From Thermoplasmata archaeon (GTDB taxonomy: Archaea > Thermoplasmatota > Thermoplasmata > Thermoplasmatales > Thermoplasmataceae), in assembly GCA_021802365.1 (NCBI GenBank), contig JAKAAJ010000037.1, positions 1 to 11,046 on the forward strand: a DNA stretch of 11,046 bases, in the 5' to 3' direction. This document shows, piece by piece, positions 1-10,508 of this stretch. The notes beneath the pieces are model-generated. The model made no database searches and had not been told where the DNA came from. It was given only the letters and a program-made list of their open reading frames with translations. A program made the position numbers and the translations under genes. Each line of letters starts with the position of its first letter. Position 1 is the first letter of the stretch.

Positions 1-2
1 TC

Positions 3-104
3 GCGGGAGTATATCCTCAGGCTTTGGACCCTCATACTCAAAACTGCACTGGTATCCAAGGTCCGAGCACCGGTAATGAACTTTTGCCATGTACACTGAT
101 TTGA
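3..104 (+). CDS. possible 3' end of a gene entering from the left (unrecognised)
   Basis: Reading from base 3, 33 sense codons run to a TGA at 102-104. The C-terminal residues end in IQGPSTGNELLPCTLI and include two cysteines, a mix that looks protein-like. A second plus frame (from base 1) is also open for a similar length, so openness alone does not prove coding. I recognise no family. If real, this is the C-terminus of a protein whose body lies outside the window, converging with the substrate-binding protein gene on the minus strand. Confidence 0.25.
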   Translation, partial: AGVYPQALDPHTQNCTGIQGPSTGNELLPCTLI

Positions 105-395
105 TTTGGGTTAAAAAAGATGTTGTGTTACTTCAATTACAAGATGAATTTGAAGTTCTTTTGAAATAAGTAAAAAGAATAACAATGACTATAGAATTGA
201 ATCTTATAGGTTTCACGGAAATAGGAATGCCGATAACCTGCTGCCATACTTTATCACCAATGATCAATTTGCACTGATGCTTACATGGGTACAACATATC
301 CAAATTAGGTTCATGCGCGGAATTTATTCAAAATTTGAAAATAAATCTCTGCAGATATAAAAAAAATTAGGCACAAAAAATGATAAAAATGGTGA
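105..395. other. AT-rich intergenic gap, no gene seen
   Basis: This stretch of about 290 bases has stops in all frames and no tRNA-like or C/D-box-like structure that I could find. It contains a short 7-bp inverted repeat (ACTTCAA at 130-136, TTGAAGT at 150-156, 13-base loop) and, at its right end, the poly-A tracts that read as poly-T downstream of the minus-strand gene. It probably holds only the converging 3' ends of its neighbours. Confidence 0.5.
359..389 (-). terminator. triple oligo-T tract terminator after the substrate-binding protein gene
   Basis: On the plus strand there are A tracts at 359-366 (8 bases), 375-380 (6) and 385-389 (5). On the minus strand they become three T tracts starting 7 bases after the stop codon of the substrate-binding protein gene. 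Archaeal RNA polymerase terminates at T-rich tracts without needing a hairpin, so this is a good candidate terminator. It has not been tested. Confidence 0.5.
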
Positions 396-2561
396 TTAAA
401 AATATTTGGCGGCAGCGGTCATCAGATTGTTCTCAAGCAGACTTGCTGTGATGATTACTGGAAATATTGAGAGAACAGATCTGCTAACTAGGGACTTGTC
501 GCCTAGCACGGTGCCGTTCGGGAGGATTACATAGAAATGCGCCTGTTGACCTGCAAGATTAAGGTAGTGCTCTGCCAGTGAAACATTGTATGACTCCGGA
601 GATAGACCAGCCGTGAAGTTGGAATACTCGGAGCCGAATGCAGGTGATACTGGTCCAATATAGTTAGTAGCCAGGTAAGTTCCGTTGTAGTAATATGGCT
701 TTTCTATTGCAGTCTGGTTGATTGCATACCACATTGCCTCCCTGAAGTACAGGTTATTTGTAGGAAACATGTGGTTGTTCATTGATATGTATTCGACATT
801 GTGGTTTATTCCACCAAGGTGCAGCACCGATTTCAGGGGCAGATTCTTATAAGGAGATACTCCAACTATAGAGCTTATATATGAAGAGCTCACATATGAT
901 ATCTGGTAATCGTTGTCTAGGAACCCTGAAACACGCCCAGAGTGGGAAACATCATCAATGGCTTCAATAGTCTGGATATGGGCTGGCTGTGCAATTGACG
1001 GGAAATTACCTATTGGCCTGTCACTTGAAGAGTTCCAGTAGGAATTGCCCCAGTAGTTTGATACCTTGCTCAATGTTATTGATGCAAGGCCGGAACCTGC
1101 GCTGGAGATGCTGTAGGGGCCAGTTCCAGGCATAGGATTTGAGTCTGTATAGTTATTCGGCTGTGTTGCAGTAACACCATCATGTGCATCAATGAATAGC
1201 GGATCGACGGTATTGCCCCACCAGAGAGACAGATCAGATATGAACCCACTGTATGGGTGATCAAGGTTTATGGTCAGGTTGAGTGCCCCGTTTTTGTTAG
1301 AGGTCATATTGTATCCCGGAACAGCTATGGCCTGATCTGCATAAGATATGAGTGCCGCCTGGGTTGAATTGCTCCATGGGGAATAGTGTGAAAGCATGTT
1401 TGCCAGATAATCAGCAGCATATACGGTGTTCGAAACATTCGTTTTTGTTATGTTCCCGGGATAGGGGAAATGTATTCCTGATGATTTATTCTGGGACACA
1501 TATTCCATTGCGTTGAGCCACCCTACTGGAATCGAATAAGGAGACGTAGCAGCATAGGCAGATGTGCTGAATAGCATTCCACCGTAATTGTCCACAGATG
1601 CTCCCTGTGCCATTACTATTGTCCTGTATAATGAGAACCATATGGTTGTGGCATTAACAGGTGTGCCTGTGCTGAAGTGAATTCCATTTCTAAGTGTTAT
1701 GCTATAATTCTGGTTCTGGACACCGTTTGATGGTGTAGTGGGCATACCTGCCGCAAGCACTGGAACCTCTGTAAGGTTAGGTGTAAGCCCATAAATTTGC
1801 TGAAACACAGCCTGGAATATTGGTGCATCGGAACCGGTGAATCCATGGGACGGATCAAGATAATCCATAGGTGTCACATAGGTACCGGCCGAAACATCGG
1901 TGAGAGTGGAAGTGTTTGATGGAAGCGTTATTCCATTTATTCCACTTCCAGCGTAACTGCTGTTGTATGAAAGCATGTTGTAATAGTAAGCGGTATACTG
2001 GTTATATTGAAAACCATTGACGTAAGGCTGGACAAAGAAATATAGTGATGCAGAGGGTAGCCATAGATAATCGTACTGGCTGTAGAGCAGGTGAGTTAGA
2101 TAAGTTGCCTCCTGGATCTTGTATGATGTGTTTGAATTGAAAGCGGTACTTAGGGCGATCGAGCTGTTAAGTGTTGCATTTGTAGTCCATGCTTCATTGG
2201 CACCAAAGGACCCTCCATTGGAATAGCCCGTGAATGGGTACAGCATTTGAGCGATTGCACCCTGCCAGTCTGGCCCCCAGTAGTTATTCACAAACTGTGG
2301 AGTTGCAGAAGGAGAGGACCAGGTTCCAGCTTCCGCTGCTGTAACTTGACTCAGTGAGACCGGAAGGCCAAGTGCCTTCAGATCAGAAACGATCACACCA
2401 AGCTGATAGGTGTCCAGTGCATTTAAAGGCTCGATTGCAGTGATCTTCATTGCTGGAAGGTCTGTTCCTTTTGGATGCGAGTAATTGTAAGCAAAGAACA
2501 CGCCACTCCCCGCGATGATTAAAACCACCACGACAATTGCAGCTAATAATTTCTTTTGCAT
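396..2561 (-). CDS. ABC transporter substrate-binding protein, family 5 (peptide/nickel type), circularly permuted
   Basis: Probably captures peptides or similar solutes outside the membrane for an ABC importer. Residues 1-26 are a lysine-led hydrophobic segment (signal peptide or membrane anchor, no lipobox cysteine). The family-5 pattern is recognisable, but its order is rotated. Residues 34-203 look like the usual C-terminal lobe (GVIVSDLKALGLPVSL, then WGPDW near 95, then YLWLPSASLYFFVQPYVNGF near 165-184). Residues 219-688 look like the usual start and middle: TLTDVS with LDPSHGF, SITLRNGIHFSTGTPVNAT at 287-305, GTGPY at 479-483, YISMNNHMFPTNNLYFREAM at 591-610, and LAEHYLNLAG at 662-671. 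The homology ends at PNGTVLGD (681-688). Residues 689-721 are a short hydrophobic tail I cannot match. About 20 N-X-S/T sequons and few charged residues fit an exposed protein of an acidophile. No permease or ATPase gene is adjacent. The frame is intact throughout, so the gene may be expressed. Start ATG is at 2559-2561. Confidence 0.88.
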   Translation of the reverse strand: MQKKLLAAIVVVVLIIAGSGVFFAYNYSHPKGTDLPAMKITAIEPLNALDTYQLGVIVSDLKALGLPVSLSQVTAAEAGTWSSPSATPQFVNNYWGPDWQGAIAQMLYPFTGYSNGGSFGANEAWTTNATLNSSIALSTAFNSNTSYKIQEATYLTHLLYSQYDYLWLPSASLYFFVQPYVNGFQYNQYTAYYYNMLSYNSSYAGSGINGITLPSNTSTLTDVSAGTYVTPMDYLDPSHGFTGSDAPIFQAVFQQIYGLTPNLTEVPVLAAGMPTTPSNGVQNQNYSITLRNGIHFSTGTPVNATTIWFSLYRTIVMAQGASVDNYGGMLFSTSAYAATSPYSIPVGWLNAMEYVSQNKSSGIHFPYPGNITKTNVSNTVYAADYLANMLSHYSPWSNSTQAALISYADQAIAVPGYNMTSNKNGALNLTINLDHPYSGFISDLSLWWGNTVDPLFIDAHDGVTATQPNNYTDSNPMPGTGPYSISSAGSGLASITLSKVSNYWGNSYWNSSSDRPIGNFPSIAQPAHIQTIEAIDDVSHSGRVSGFLDNDYQISYVSSSYISSIVGVSPYKNLPLKSVLHLGGINHNVEYISMNNHMFPTNNLYFREAMWYAINQTAIEKPYYYNGTYLATNYIGPVSPAFGSEYSNFTAGLSPESYNVSLAEHYLNLAGQQAHFYVILPNGTVLGDKSLVSRSVLSIFPVIITASLLENNLMTAAAKYF
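488..506. repeat. 19-base quasi-palindrome at the end of the substrate-binding protein homology
   Basis: CTAGGGACTTGTCGCCTAG has CTAGG/CCTAG arms that extend, with a one-base bulge, to a stem of about 7 bp around a 4-base loop. It spans residues 686-692 of the minus-strand protein, exactly where recognisable family-5 homology (PNGTVLGD) gives way to the unmatched tail. It may mark a recombination or insertion breakpoint, or be chance. Confidence 0.4.
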
Positions 2562-2874
2562 AAAATGATATTAACCAGGAAGTACATTAATGTTGTTATC
2601 CTAAGATAAAATTAATTATATGGTTTTATCATGAAGTCTATTAGTTAAAATAAATTAGTTTTATTAACTTTACATTTTCTGGAAATATACACTGATAGAT
2701 TCTTCCATTCGTGAAATTTATAACATACTACTTCTGATTTAATAACCAATTATTTGCATTTGAGAGTTAATTAGGCTTATTCGACTCAATGCGAAAAATG
2801 AACCAATCTTTCATTAGATTGCCAAAAATACATGAATGGGGAAGGAATTAGTTTATCAAAGGATTTAACCTTTG
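2562..2874. other. divergent intergenic promoter region
   Basis: About 310 AT-rich bases separate the minus-strand substrate-binding protein gene from the plus-strand TusA-like gene. I see TATA-like elements for both directions, an imperfect AT-rich inverted repeat (2643-2669, arms AGTTAA/TTAACT) and a perfect inverted repeat at the right edge (2855-2876). I see no small gene. Confidence 0.55.
2614..2623 (-). promoter_or_regulatory. candidate TATA box for the substrate-binding protein gene
   Basis: The minus strand reads CCATATAATT here, centred about 58 bases upstream of the ATG at 2561. Archaeal initiation about 25 bases downstream of the TATA centre would put the transcript start near 2593 and leave a leader of roughly 30 bases. 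Other AT-rich candidates exist nearby, so this choice is tentative. Confidence 0.35.

Positions 2875-2876
<2 letters not shown>
2855..2876. promoter_or_regulatory. 22-bp perfect inverted repeat over the start of the TusA-like gene (candidate operator)
   Basis: ATCAAAGG (2855-2862) and CCTTTGAT (2869-2876) are perfect 8-bp arms around a 6-base ATTTAA spacer. The right arm includes the first two bases of the ATG at 2875. The TATA-like GTTTATC (2851-2857) overlaps the left arm. A dimeric repressor binding here would block the promoter. As RNA it could hairpin over the start codon. If the TATA assignment is right, transcription would begin near 2882, which would favour the in-frame ATG at 2890 as the real start. 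Confidence 0.5.
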
Positions 2877-5153
<2,277 letters not shown>

Positions 5154-5163
5154 GGATGAGTAA

Positions 5164-7584
5164 ATGGAAAAGAAACCCATAGAGAGTGAAATCAGAACAT
5201 CTTATCTGGAATACGCAATGAGCGTCATTGTAAGCAGGGCGATTCCTGATGTCAAGGATGGTTTAAAACCTGTCCAGAGAAGAATAATATATTCAATGAG
5301 CGAGCTGGGAGTCAATCATGACAAACCTTACAAGAAATCCGCTAGGATCGTGGGAGAGACCATGGGTAAGTACCATCCTCACGGAGATAGTGCAATTTAT
5401 GAATCACTGGCAAGGATGGCCCAGGATTTCTCAATGAGATATCTTCTGGTAGATGGGCAGGGAAATTTTGGCTCCATTGATGGAGATTCACCTGCCGCAA
5501 TGAGGTATACAGAAGCAAGGCTTGCGGCCATCAGTGAAGAGATGACCAGAGACATTGAAAAGAATACTGTCCCGTTCATGCTTAATTTTGATGGGAGCCT
5601 TCAGGAACCCGAATATTTTCCAACCAAGGTTCCGAATCTTCTGATCAACGGAAGCACGGGTATTGCAGTGGGAATGGCTACAAACATCCTTCCTCATAAT
5701 CTTAAGGAAATCTGCAGCGCAATAAGTTATGCGGTGGATCATCAGGATTGCACTGTGGAAGACCTTATGAAATACGTTAAAGGACCTGATTTCCCTGGCG
5801 GAGGAATTGCGTTCTATAGTGAGGAGCTCGCAAACGCATACAGAACAGGCAGAGGAAAGGTAATCTGTCAGGGAGAAGTGGATATGAGTTCGGACAGGAG
5901 AATAATCATATCAAGCCTCCCTTATGGTGTTAACAAAAGTCTCTTCATCCAGAATGTTGCAGAACAGGTCAAGAATGAAGTGATCAGAGGAATTACGGAT
6001 ATCAGGGACGAAAGTGACAGAAATGGAATGAGAGTAGTAGTCAAGGTCAGGGACGAGGACATGAAGAGCATGATCCTTAACCAGCTTTACGAGCATTCTG
6101 AACTTGAAACCAGCATTTCAATAAATAATCTGGTACTTGTGAATAACCAGCCCAGAACTCTGAATCTAAAGGGCATGGTGGATCAGTTCATTCAACACAG
6201 GCTTAACGTAATTGTAAAAAGTTCAACGTTCGATCTCGAAAAGAGCAGAGAAAGGGAGAAGATCCTGAGGGGACTTATCATAGCTCTTGAAAGCCTCGAC
6301 AGAACCATAGAGATAATAAGAAAATCCGGAGAAGTTAAGGAAGCAAGGGAAAAACTCATCGCAGAATTTGAACTGGATGAGGATCAGGCCAATGCGATAC
6401 TTGAGATGAGATTGCAGCGCCTAACCGGGATGGAGGTCTCGAAGATCAGGAGTGACCTTGATGAGATCCATGCCAAAATTGCAGAACTTGAAAAAATACT
6501 CGCGGATGAGAAAGAGAGAAGAAAGATCATAAAGAGTGATCTGTCATATCTTTCAAAAAAATTTGGTGATGCAAGAAGAACCAGGATCATTATAAGGGAA
6601 ATATCCGGTCGCTCGATTGAAGATCTAGTACCCAGAGAGGAATCAGCGATCATATTGAGCGAGGGTGGGCTTCTAAAGAGAGTAGCTCTGGAGGAATACA
6701 AAGCACAGAGGCGCGGAGGAAAGGGGATAATCACATCCACTAGAAGGGAGGATTCTGTGAGGAGCATACTGATCTGCAGTACTCATGACGACATCTACAT
6801 GTTCACCAATACAGGTCGTGTAATGAAAATAAAGGCCTATGAGATAGAGAAAAAGAGCCGAAAATCCGTAGGCGTTTCTGCTGCCGTATATGCTCCACTC
6901 TCCGAGGGAGAGATTGTAAGGCAGATCATGAAGGCACCTGAACCTGAAAAGAAGAATCTTGTTCTCATTACAAGGCTTGGATTCATTAAGAAAACTCCGG
7001 TTGACTCTTTCCTTAACATGAGGAGCAACGGACTGAAAATCATATCTCTGGTAGAGGATGATGAAGTTGTTGCCGTTGAAGCTATGGAGAAGGACGGGCT
7101 CATCCTTGTAGTTGCCAGCAGCGGAAAGGCTTCAACTTTTGAATCTTCGGAGGTCAGGGTGACCGGCAGATCTTCAAGGGGCGTCCGGGTAATGAAACTT
7201 AAGAGCGGGGACTTCATAATTAACGGCTTTACAATAGAACCGGATCAGTGTGTCCTTACAGTCTCGGAATATGGAATTGGCAAACGAACCTCCATTGACC
7301 AGTTCAGCGTCCATCATAAGGGAACATCAGGAGTTCTGGCTTTCAAGGAATCTGAGAGAACTGGAAAACTTGTCAAATCACTTCCTGTCAAAGATACAGA
7401 CGAGATTATCATAGCTACATCCAATGAAAAAACCATAAGGATCAAGGTCAGCGAAATAAAGATACAGTCTCGTGTTACATCTGGAGTAACACTGATTGAT
7501 GCTGACCCTGAAAATAAGGTCATAGAGGTAACCAAGTTCGATCCTAAGGTTGATGAGAGTGAGGGTCCGGTTGATGAGGAATGA
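5164..7584 (+). CDS. gyrA: DNA gyrase subunit A
   Basis: Breakage-reunion subunit of gyrase, partner of GyrB. 806 residues. The N-terminal winged-helix/tower region carries the DNA-attacking Tyr115 in [10 protein letters not shown]. The quinolone-determining region [20 protein letters not shown] has Ser76 and Glu80 at the positions of E. coli Ser83 and Asp87. A charged coiled-coil section precedes the C-terminal beta-pinwheel, which is marked by the GyrA box QRRGGKG at 515-521. That box distinguishes gyrase from topoisomerase IV, so this subunit should wrap DNA and supercoil it. The chain ends in an acidic tail ([10 protein letters not shown]); in E. coli an acidic GyrA tail tunes supercoiling. 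A GAGG overlapping the gyrB stop could serve as the ribosome site, implying coupled translation. The stop overlaps the hom start (ATGA). Confidence 0.97.
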   Translation: MEKKPIESEIRTSYLEYAMSVIVSRAIPDVKDGLKPVQRRIIYSMSELGVNHDKPYKKSARIVGETMGKYHPHGDSAIYESLARMAQDFSMRYLLVDGQGNFGSIDGDSPAAMRYTEARLAAISEEMTRDIEKNTVPFMLNFDGSLQEPEYFPTKVPNLLINGSTGIAVGMATNILPHNLKEICSAISYAVDHQDCTVEDLMKYVKGPDFPGGGIAFYSEELANAYRTGRGKVICQGEVDMSSDRRIIISSLPYGVNKSLFIQNVAEQVKNEVIRGITDIRDESDRNGMRVVVKVRDEDMKSMILNQLYEHSELETSISINNLVLVNNQPRTLNLKGMVDQFIQHRLNVIVKSSTFDLEKSREREKILRGLIIALESLDRTIEIIRKSGEVKEAREKLIAEFELDEDQANAILEMRLQRLTGMEVSKIRSDLDEIHAKIAELEKILADEKERRKIIKSDLSYLSKKFGDARRTRIIIREISGRSIEDLVPREESAIILSEGGLLKRVALEEYKAQRRGGKGIITSTRREDSVRSILICSTHDDIYMFTNTGRVMKIKAYEIEKKSRKSVGVSAAVYAPLSEGEIVRQIMKAPEPEKKNLVLITRLGFIKKTPVDSFLNMRSNGLKIISLVEDDEVVAVEAMEKDGLILVVASSGKASTFESSEVRVTGRSSRGVRVMKLKSGDFIINGFTIEPDQCVLTVSEYGIGKRTSIDQFSVHHKGTSGVLAFKESERTGKLVKSLPVKDTDEIIIATSNEKTIRIKVSEIKIQSRVTSGVTLIDADPENKVIEVTKFDPKVDESEGPVDEE

Positions 7585-8585
7585 GAGTATCCCTGCTCGG
7601 TATTGGTAATGTTGGAAAAGGTCTGCTAAAAATACTGTCTGATCAAGGCACTGCCCGGAAGTTTAAAGGGATTTCAGGAAGCAACCTTGAAATAGTTTCA
7701 GTGACAGATTCCACCGGAACTTACCTTTCTGAAGGACTGACTCCCGAAAGAATACTTGAACTCAAAATCCGGGAAGGCTTTGCTGATTCCCTTGAGAAAA
7801 TGGGAAAAGATGGAATCTTTTCCATGGAGCCTGATGTAATAGTTGATATTTCCCCTGCATCAAAAGACGGGAGAAGGGAGATGGACATATATAGAAAGGC
7901 ATTTTCCAGGAATATATCAGTTGTTACCGCAAACAAATCCCCACTTGCACTTCACTGGAAAGAACTTATGGAAGCCAAAAACAGTTCAGATTCCATGTTT
8001 CTCCATGAAGCGACAGTTGCTGGAGGGCTTCCTCTTTTCAGTCTCATCTCGGGCTCAATACTTCCAAGTGAAGTTCTTGAGTTCCGAGGAGTAGTCAGCC
8101 TTACAGTGAATCTGGTCCTCTCGAAGATGAGATCCGGCTTAAGTTTCGAATCTGCTGTGAAGATCTGCCAGGATGAGGGTGTTGCAGAGGCAGATTACAA
8201 AGACGATACAGATGGAGTGGATGCTGCAAGAAAGACAGTTATACTGGCAAACTCAATTTTCGGTTCTTCCATGACGCTTAAGGAATTAAGATTCGGAGGG
8301 GTTAAAGAGGCACAGACTATAGAAGGATGGAGGGATGGAAGAGTTAAGATAGTATCCACCATCAGAAGAGAAAACGGAAACCTGTATGTTACCTCTGGTC
8401 CGGAACTGCTATCTCCAGACGATCCACTTCTTTCACTTGGTGAGATGTCCATGGGCTATACAATTAAAACTAATTACAGCGGAACCTTAACAGTGCAATC
8501 AGAAAAAGATGGCCCAATTGAGACAGCTTCAGGAGTGTGCAACGATCTGTTTCTTGTTGGCAAAGAAATTATACATAAGAAATGA
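7581..8585 (+). CDS. hom: homoserine dehydrogenase
   Basis: Reduces aspartate-4-semialdehyde to homoserine with NAD(P)H, the branch point to threonine and methionine. 334 residues, a monofunctional form with no aspartokinase and no ACT regulatory domain. The Rossmann loop is GIGNVGKG at 7-14. [11 protein letters not shown] carries Lys119. [10 protein letters not shown] follows at 142-151. The catalytic stretch [17 protein letters not shown] has Glu203, Asp214 and Lys218 with the spacing of the yeast enzyme residues Glu208, Asp219 and Lys223. ETASGV near the C-terminus is typical. The usual NGTTNYIL segment is replaced by SLTVNLVL at 173-180, a divergence also seen in some archaeal enzymes. 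The ATG overlaps the gyrA stop as ATGA, with GATGAGGA just upstream as a ribosome site, so it is translationally coupled to gyrA. Confidence 0.92.
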   Translation: MRVSLLGIGNVGKGLLKILSDQGTARKFKGISGSNLEIVSVTDSTGTYLSEGLTPERILELKIREGFADSLEKMGKDGIFSMEPDVIVDISPASKDGRREMDIYRKAFSRNISVVTANKSPLALHWKELMEAKNSSDSMFLHEATVAGGLPLFSLISGSILPSEVLEFRGVVSLTVNLVLSKMRSGLSFESAVKICQDEGVAEADYKDDTDGVDAARKTVILANSIFGSSMTLKELRFGGVKEAQTIEGWRDGRVKIVSTIRRENGNLYVTSGPELLSPDDPLLSLGEMSMGYTIKTNYSGTLTVQSEKDGPIETASGVCNDLFLVGKEIIHKK

Positions 8586-8600
8586 AGCAATCACCTTATA

Positions 8601-9584
8601 ATGTCATCTATCAAAAGAATAACGGTTCCAATCCCAATACGAGCACTTGGAACAGCAAATGTATATCTGATAGACACAGGCACTTCTAGAATTGTTGTCG
8701 ACACCGGAATGACAGCAGATGCAATCCCTCCAATTCTTGATGGCATTGGTAAGGAAAGGATAGATTACATATTCCTGACGCACCTGCATGTGGATCATAT
8801 TGGAAATGCATCTTTACTAAGGGAGAGGTATGGTGCGAGGGTTATCATAGGAAGAGGTGACGCTGAACGCATAAGACAGATACAGGCTAAACCTGATTCA
8901 TTTGGAAAGCTTCTCGCAGAGGTATTCAGAGAATCAGGTGTTCCAGTTGAACTTATAAGGGAAATTACTGAGAGCCATTCCCTTATGCAAAACCTTGCCA
9001 CCTATAATAATTTCAAAGATGATATAGAAGTAGACAGGGAGCTGAAACTTGAGGACGGCGTCAAGCTGGTTGAAAACCCGGGACATTCTCCAGGCTCATG
9101 TTCACTGATTCTTACAGAGGATGATGCCATCATGACAGGGGATCATGTTCTTCCGGGAATAACACCAAATATTAGCTTCTATGATAGGGATACCGACAGC
9201 CTTGGTGACTATCTGAGAAGCCTCCCTTTAACTGGCATGCTTGACATTACCAATGTTTATCCAGGGCACCGGGATCCTTTCAAGGGACTCAAGACCAGAT
9301 GTAATGAGATATTCCAGCACCATATTTCACGGCTCAGGGAAGTATACAACATTGTTTTAAACCCATCCACTGCATATGAGGTTGCTTCAAAGATGAAATG
9401 GAGCAGAGGACGATCTCTCATGTCTATGAATACAACTGAGCAAAATTTCGCCATAGGTGAAGCAATCACACACCTGGTTCACCTTGAAAAACTAGGAGCA
9501 ATAGAAAGAAGGGAGATGGGAAAAATATTCAGATATCAGACCTCAGGGGATTTCCCGTTTCAGGCTGATGCCAGTATATTGTAA
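8601..9584 (+). CDS. metallo-beta-lactamase-fold hydrolase with C-terminal LACTB2-like region
   Basis: A 327-residue binuclear-metal hydrolase of unknown substrate. The metal ligands are all present: THLHVDH (His61, His63, Asp65, His66), His162 in NPGHSPGSC, Asp181 in MTGDHVLP and His223 in YPGHRDP. A helical insertion lies at about 86-150. Residues from about 235 on look like a winged-helix end (SRLREVYNIVLNPSTAYEVASKM, later HLVHLEKLGAIERRE), the arrangement of the LACTB2/glyoxalase-II-like group, whose members include hydrolases of thioesters and RNA. It starts 15 bases after the hom stop, so it is probably the last gene of the gyrase-hom transcript. No clear Shine-Dalgarno sequence is seen. 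The 3' end overlaps the convergent reductase gene by 25 bases. The family is certain, the substrate unknown. Confidence 0.9.
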   Translation: MSSIKRITVPIPIRALGTANVYLIDTGTSRIVVDTGMTADAIPPILDGIGKERIDYIFLTHLHVDHIGNASLLRERYGARVIIGRGDAERIRQIQAKPDSFGKLLAEVFRESGVPVELIREITESHSLMQNLATYNNFKDDIEVDRELKLEDGVKLVENPGHSPGSCSLILTEDDAIMTGDHVLPGITPNISFYDRDTDSLGDYLRSLPLTGMLDITNVYPGHRDPFKGLKTRCNEIFQHHISRLREVYNIVLNPSTAYEVASKMKWSRGRSLMSMNTTEQNFAIGEAITHLVHLEKLGAIERREMGKIFRYQTSGDFPFQADASIL

Positions 9585-10360
9585 TCTTCCTTATTGAGAT
9601 TTATATTCTTAGCACCAAGAAGCTCGTCGAGATGACTTTTATCAGAGGTTTTTGGTATTGGTATGCTCCTCTCCATTACGTATCTCAACGACATCTGCAT
9701 GGGTTTGCAGGAATATTTATTTGCCATTCTGTTGAGAGCATCTGATCCATCAATCTTCCCTCTGTTAATAGGCGAATAAGCTATAACCGATATCCCATTC
9801 TCTTCGCAAAAAGGGATTACACTGTGTTCTCCACTCCTGCTAAAGTAGTTGTATTCTATCTGATTTGCGGCAATCACTGAATCCCTGCATGCTGCCATTG
9901 CATCCTTCATCTGCTGAACATCAAAATTGCTTACACCAATCATCCGGGTTTTGCCCTCCTTCACCAGATCTTCCATTGCTCCAATGGTCTCTCCTATTGG
10001 TACGGATGGGTTGGGCCAGTGGATCAACAGGAGATCAACATAGTCAGACCCTAGCCTCTTGAGGCTCTCCTCCATGCTCTTTTTCACCTGATCCTTCTGA
10101 AGGTGTGTATGCCATATCTTTGTGGTTATGAAAATTTTCTTCCTATCCATTCCATTAATAGCCTTACCAACCAGCTCTTCAGAATGCCCTGCTGCATACA
10201 TCTCAGCAGTATCTATGAGGGTTATACCTTTTGAAAGTGCATACCTTAATGTTTCCACTGACTCATGATCGTTTCTGTAATCAGCCTTTGAAGTACCTCC
10301 CATTCCCCAGGTTCCTATACCTATGTCTGAAACGCTTATTCTGCCTATCCTTTTGCTCAT
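9560..10360 (-). CDS. aldo/keto reductase
   Basis: NAD(P)H-dependent oxidoreductase of the AKR superfamily, a TIM barrel acting on aldehydes or ketones; the substrate cannot be told. From the ATG at 10358-10360 it is 266 residues and begins MSKRIGRISVSDIGIGTWGM, the normal AKR start. The open frame continues upstream to 10480, but those 40 residues do not look like AKR sequence and I exclude them. The catalytic tetrad is present: Asp50 and Tyr55 (LIDTAEMY), Lys81 (TTKIW) and His114 (LLIHWP). VIGVSNF-type (MIGVSNF) and nucleotide-binding (SIPIPKTSDKSHLDE) motifs follow. It converges on the hydrolase gene with a 25-base overlap and is divergent from the tRNA gene. Confidence 0.92.
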   Translation of the reverse strand: MSKRIGRISVSDIGIGTWGMGGTSKADYRNDHESVETLRYALSKGITLIDTAEMYAAGHSEELVGKAINGMDRKKIFITTKIWHTHLQKDQVKKSMEESLKRLGSDYVDLLLIHWPNPSVPIGETIGAMEDLVKEGKTRMIGVSNFDVQQMKDAMAACRDSVIAANQIEYNYFSRSGEHSVIPFCEENGISVIAYSPINRGKIDGSDALNRMANKYSCKPMQMSLRYVMERSIPIPKTSDKSHLDELLGAKNINLNKEDYNILASA

Positions 10361-10474
10361 ATGGAGAAAAGTGTTATCTCCGTTAAAAGGGTTACACATC
10401 TTTATCATTAAGATGCATTTTGCCTTACATATATGAAAAGGTCCAGCTGATTCCCAGCGGGAAAAGTTTATCAT

Positions 10475-10490
10475 AAACATATCAATAAAC
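10475..10490 (+). promoter_or_regulatory. candidate TATA region for the tRNA gene
   Basis: AAACATATCAATAAAC is centred about 26 bases before the first base of the tRNA, the distance expected for an archaeal TATA box if transcription starts at or just before the mature 5' end. The whole upstream stretch is AT-rich, so the exact element is uncertain. Confidence 0.4.
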
Positions 10491-10508
10491 TATTCCCTGT
10501 TTTCATTA

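Noticed and set aside
130..156. Inverted repeat ACTTCAA / TTGAAGT with a 13-base loop
   Set aside because: Only 7 bp with a long loop in AT-rich sequence and no T tract directly after it; too weak to call a terminator or operator.
2643..2669. Imperfect AT-rich inverted repeat AGTTAA...TTAACT upstream of the substrate-binding protein gene
   Set aside because: Several mismatches inside and only A/T-rich arms; such repeats are expected by chance in this gap.
6384..7217. Minus-strand open frames opposite gyrA
   Set aside because: Serine- and leucine-rich translations typical of antisense shadows of a conserved gene; no start signals or motifs.
10361..10480. 40-codon upstream extension of the aldo/keto reductase
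   Set aside because: The extra residues do not resemble AKR sequence, while the ATG at 10360 gives the normal family start.
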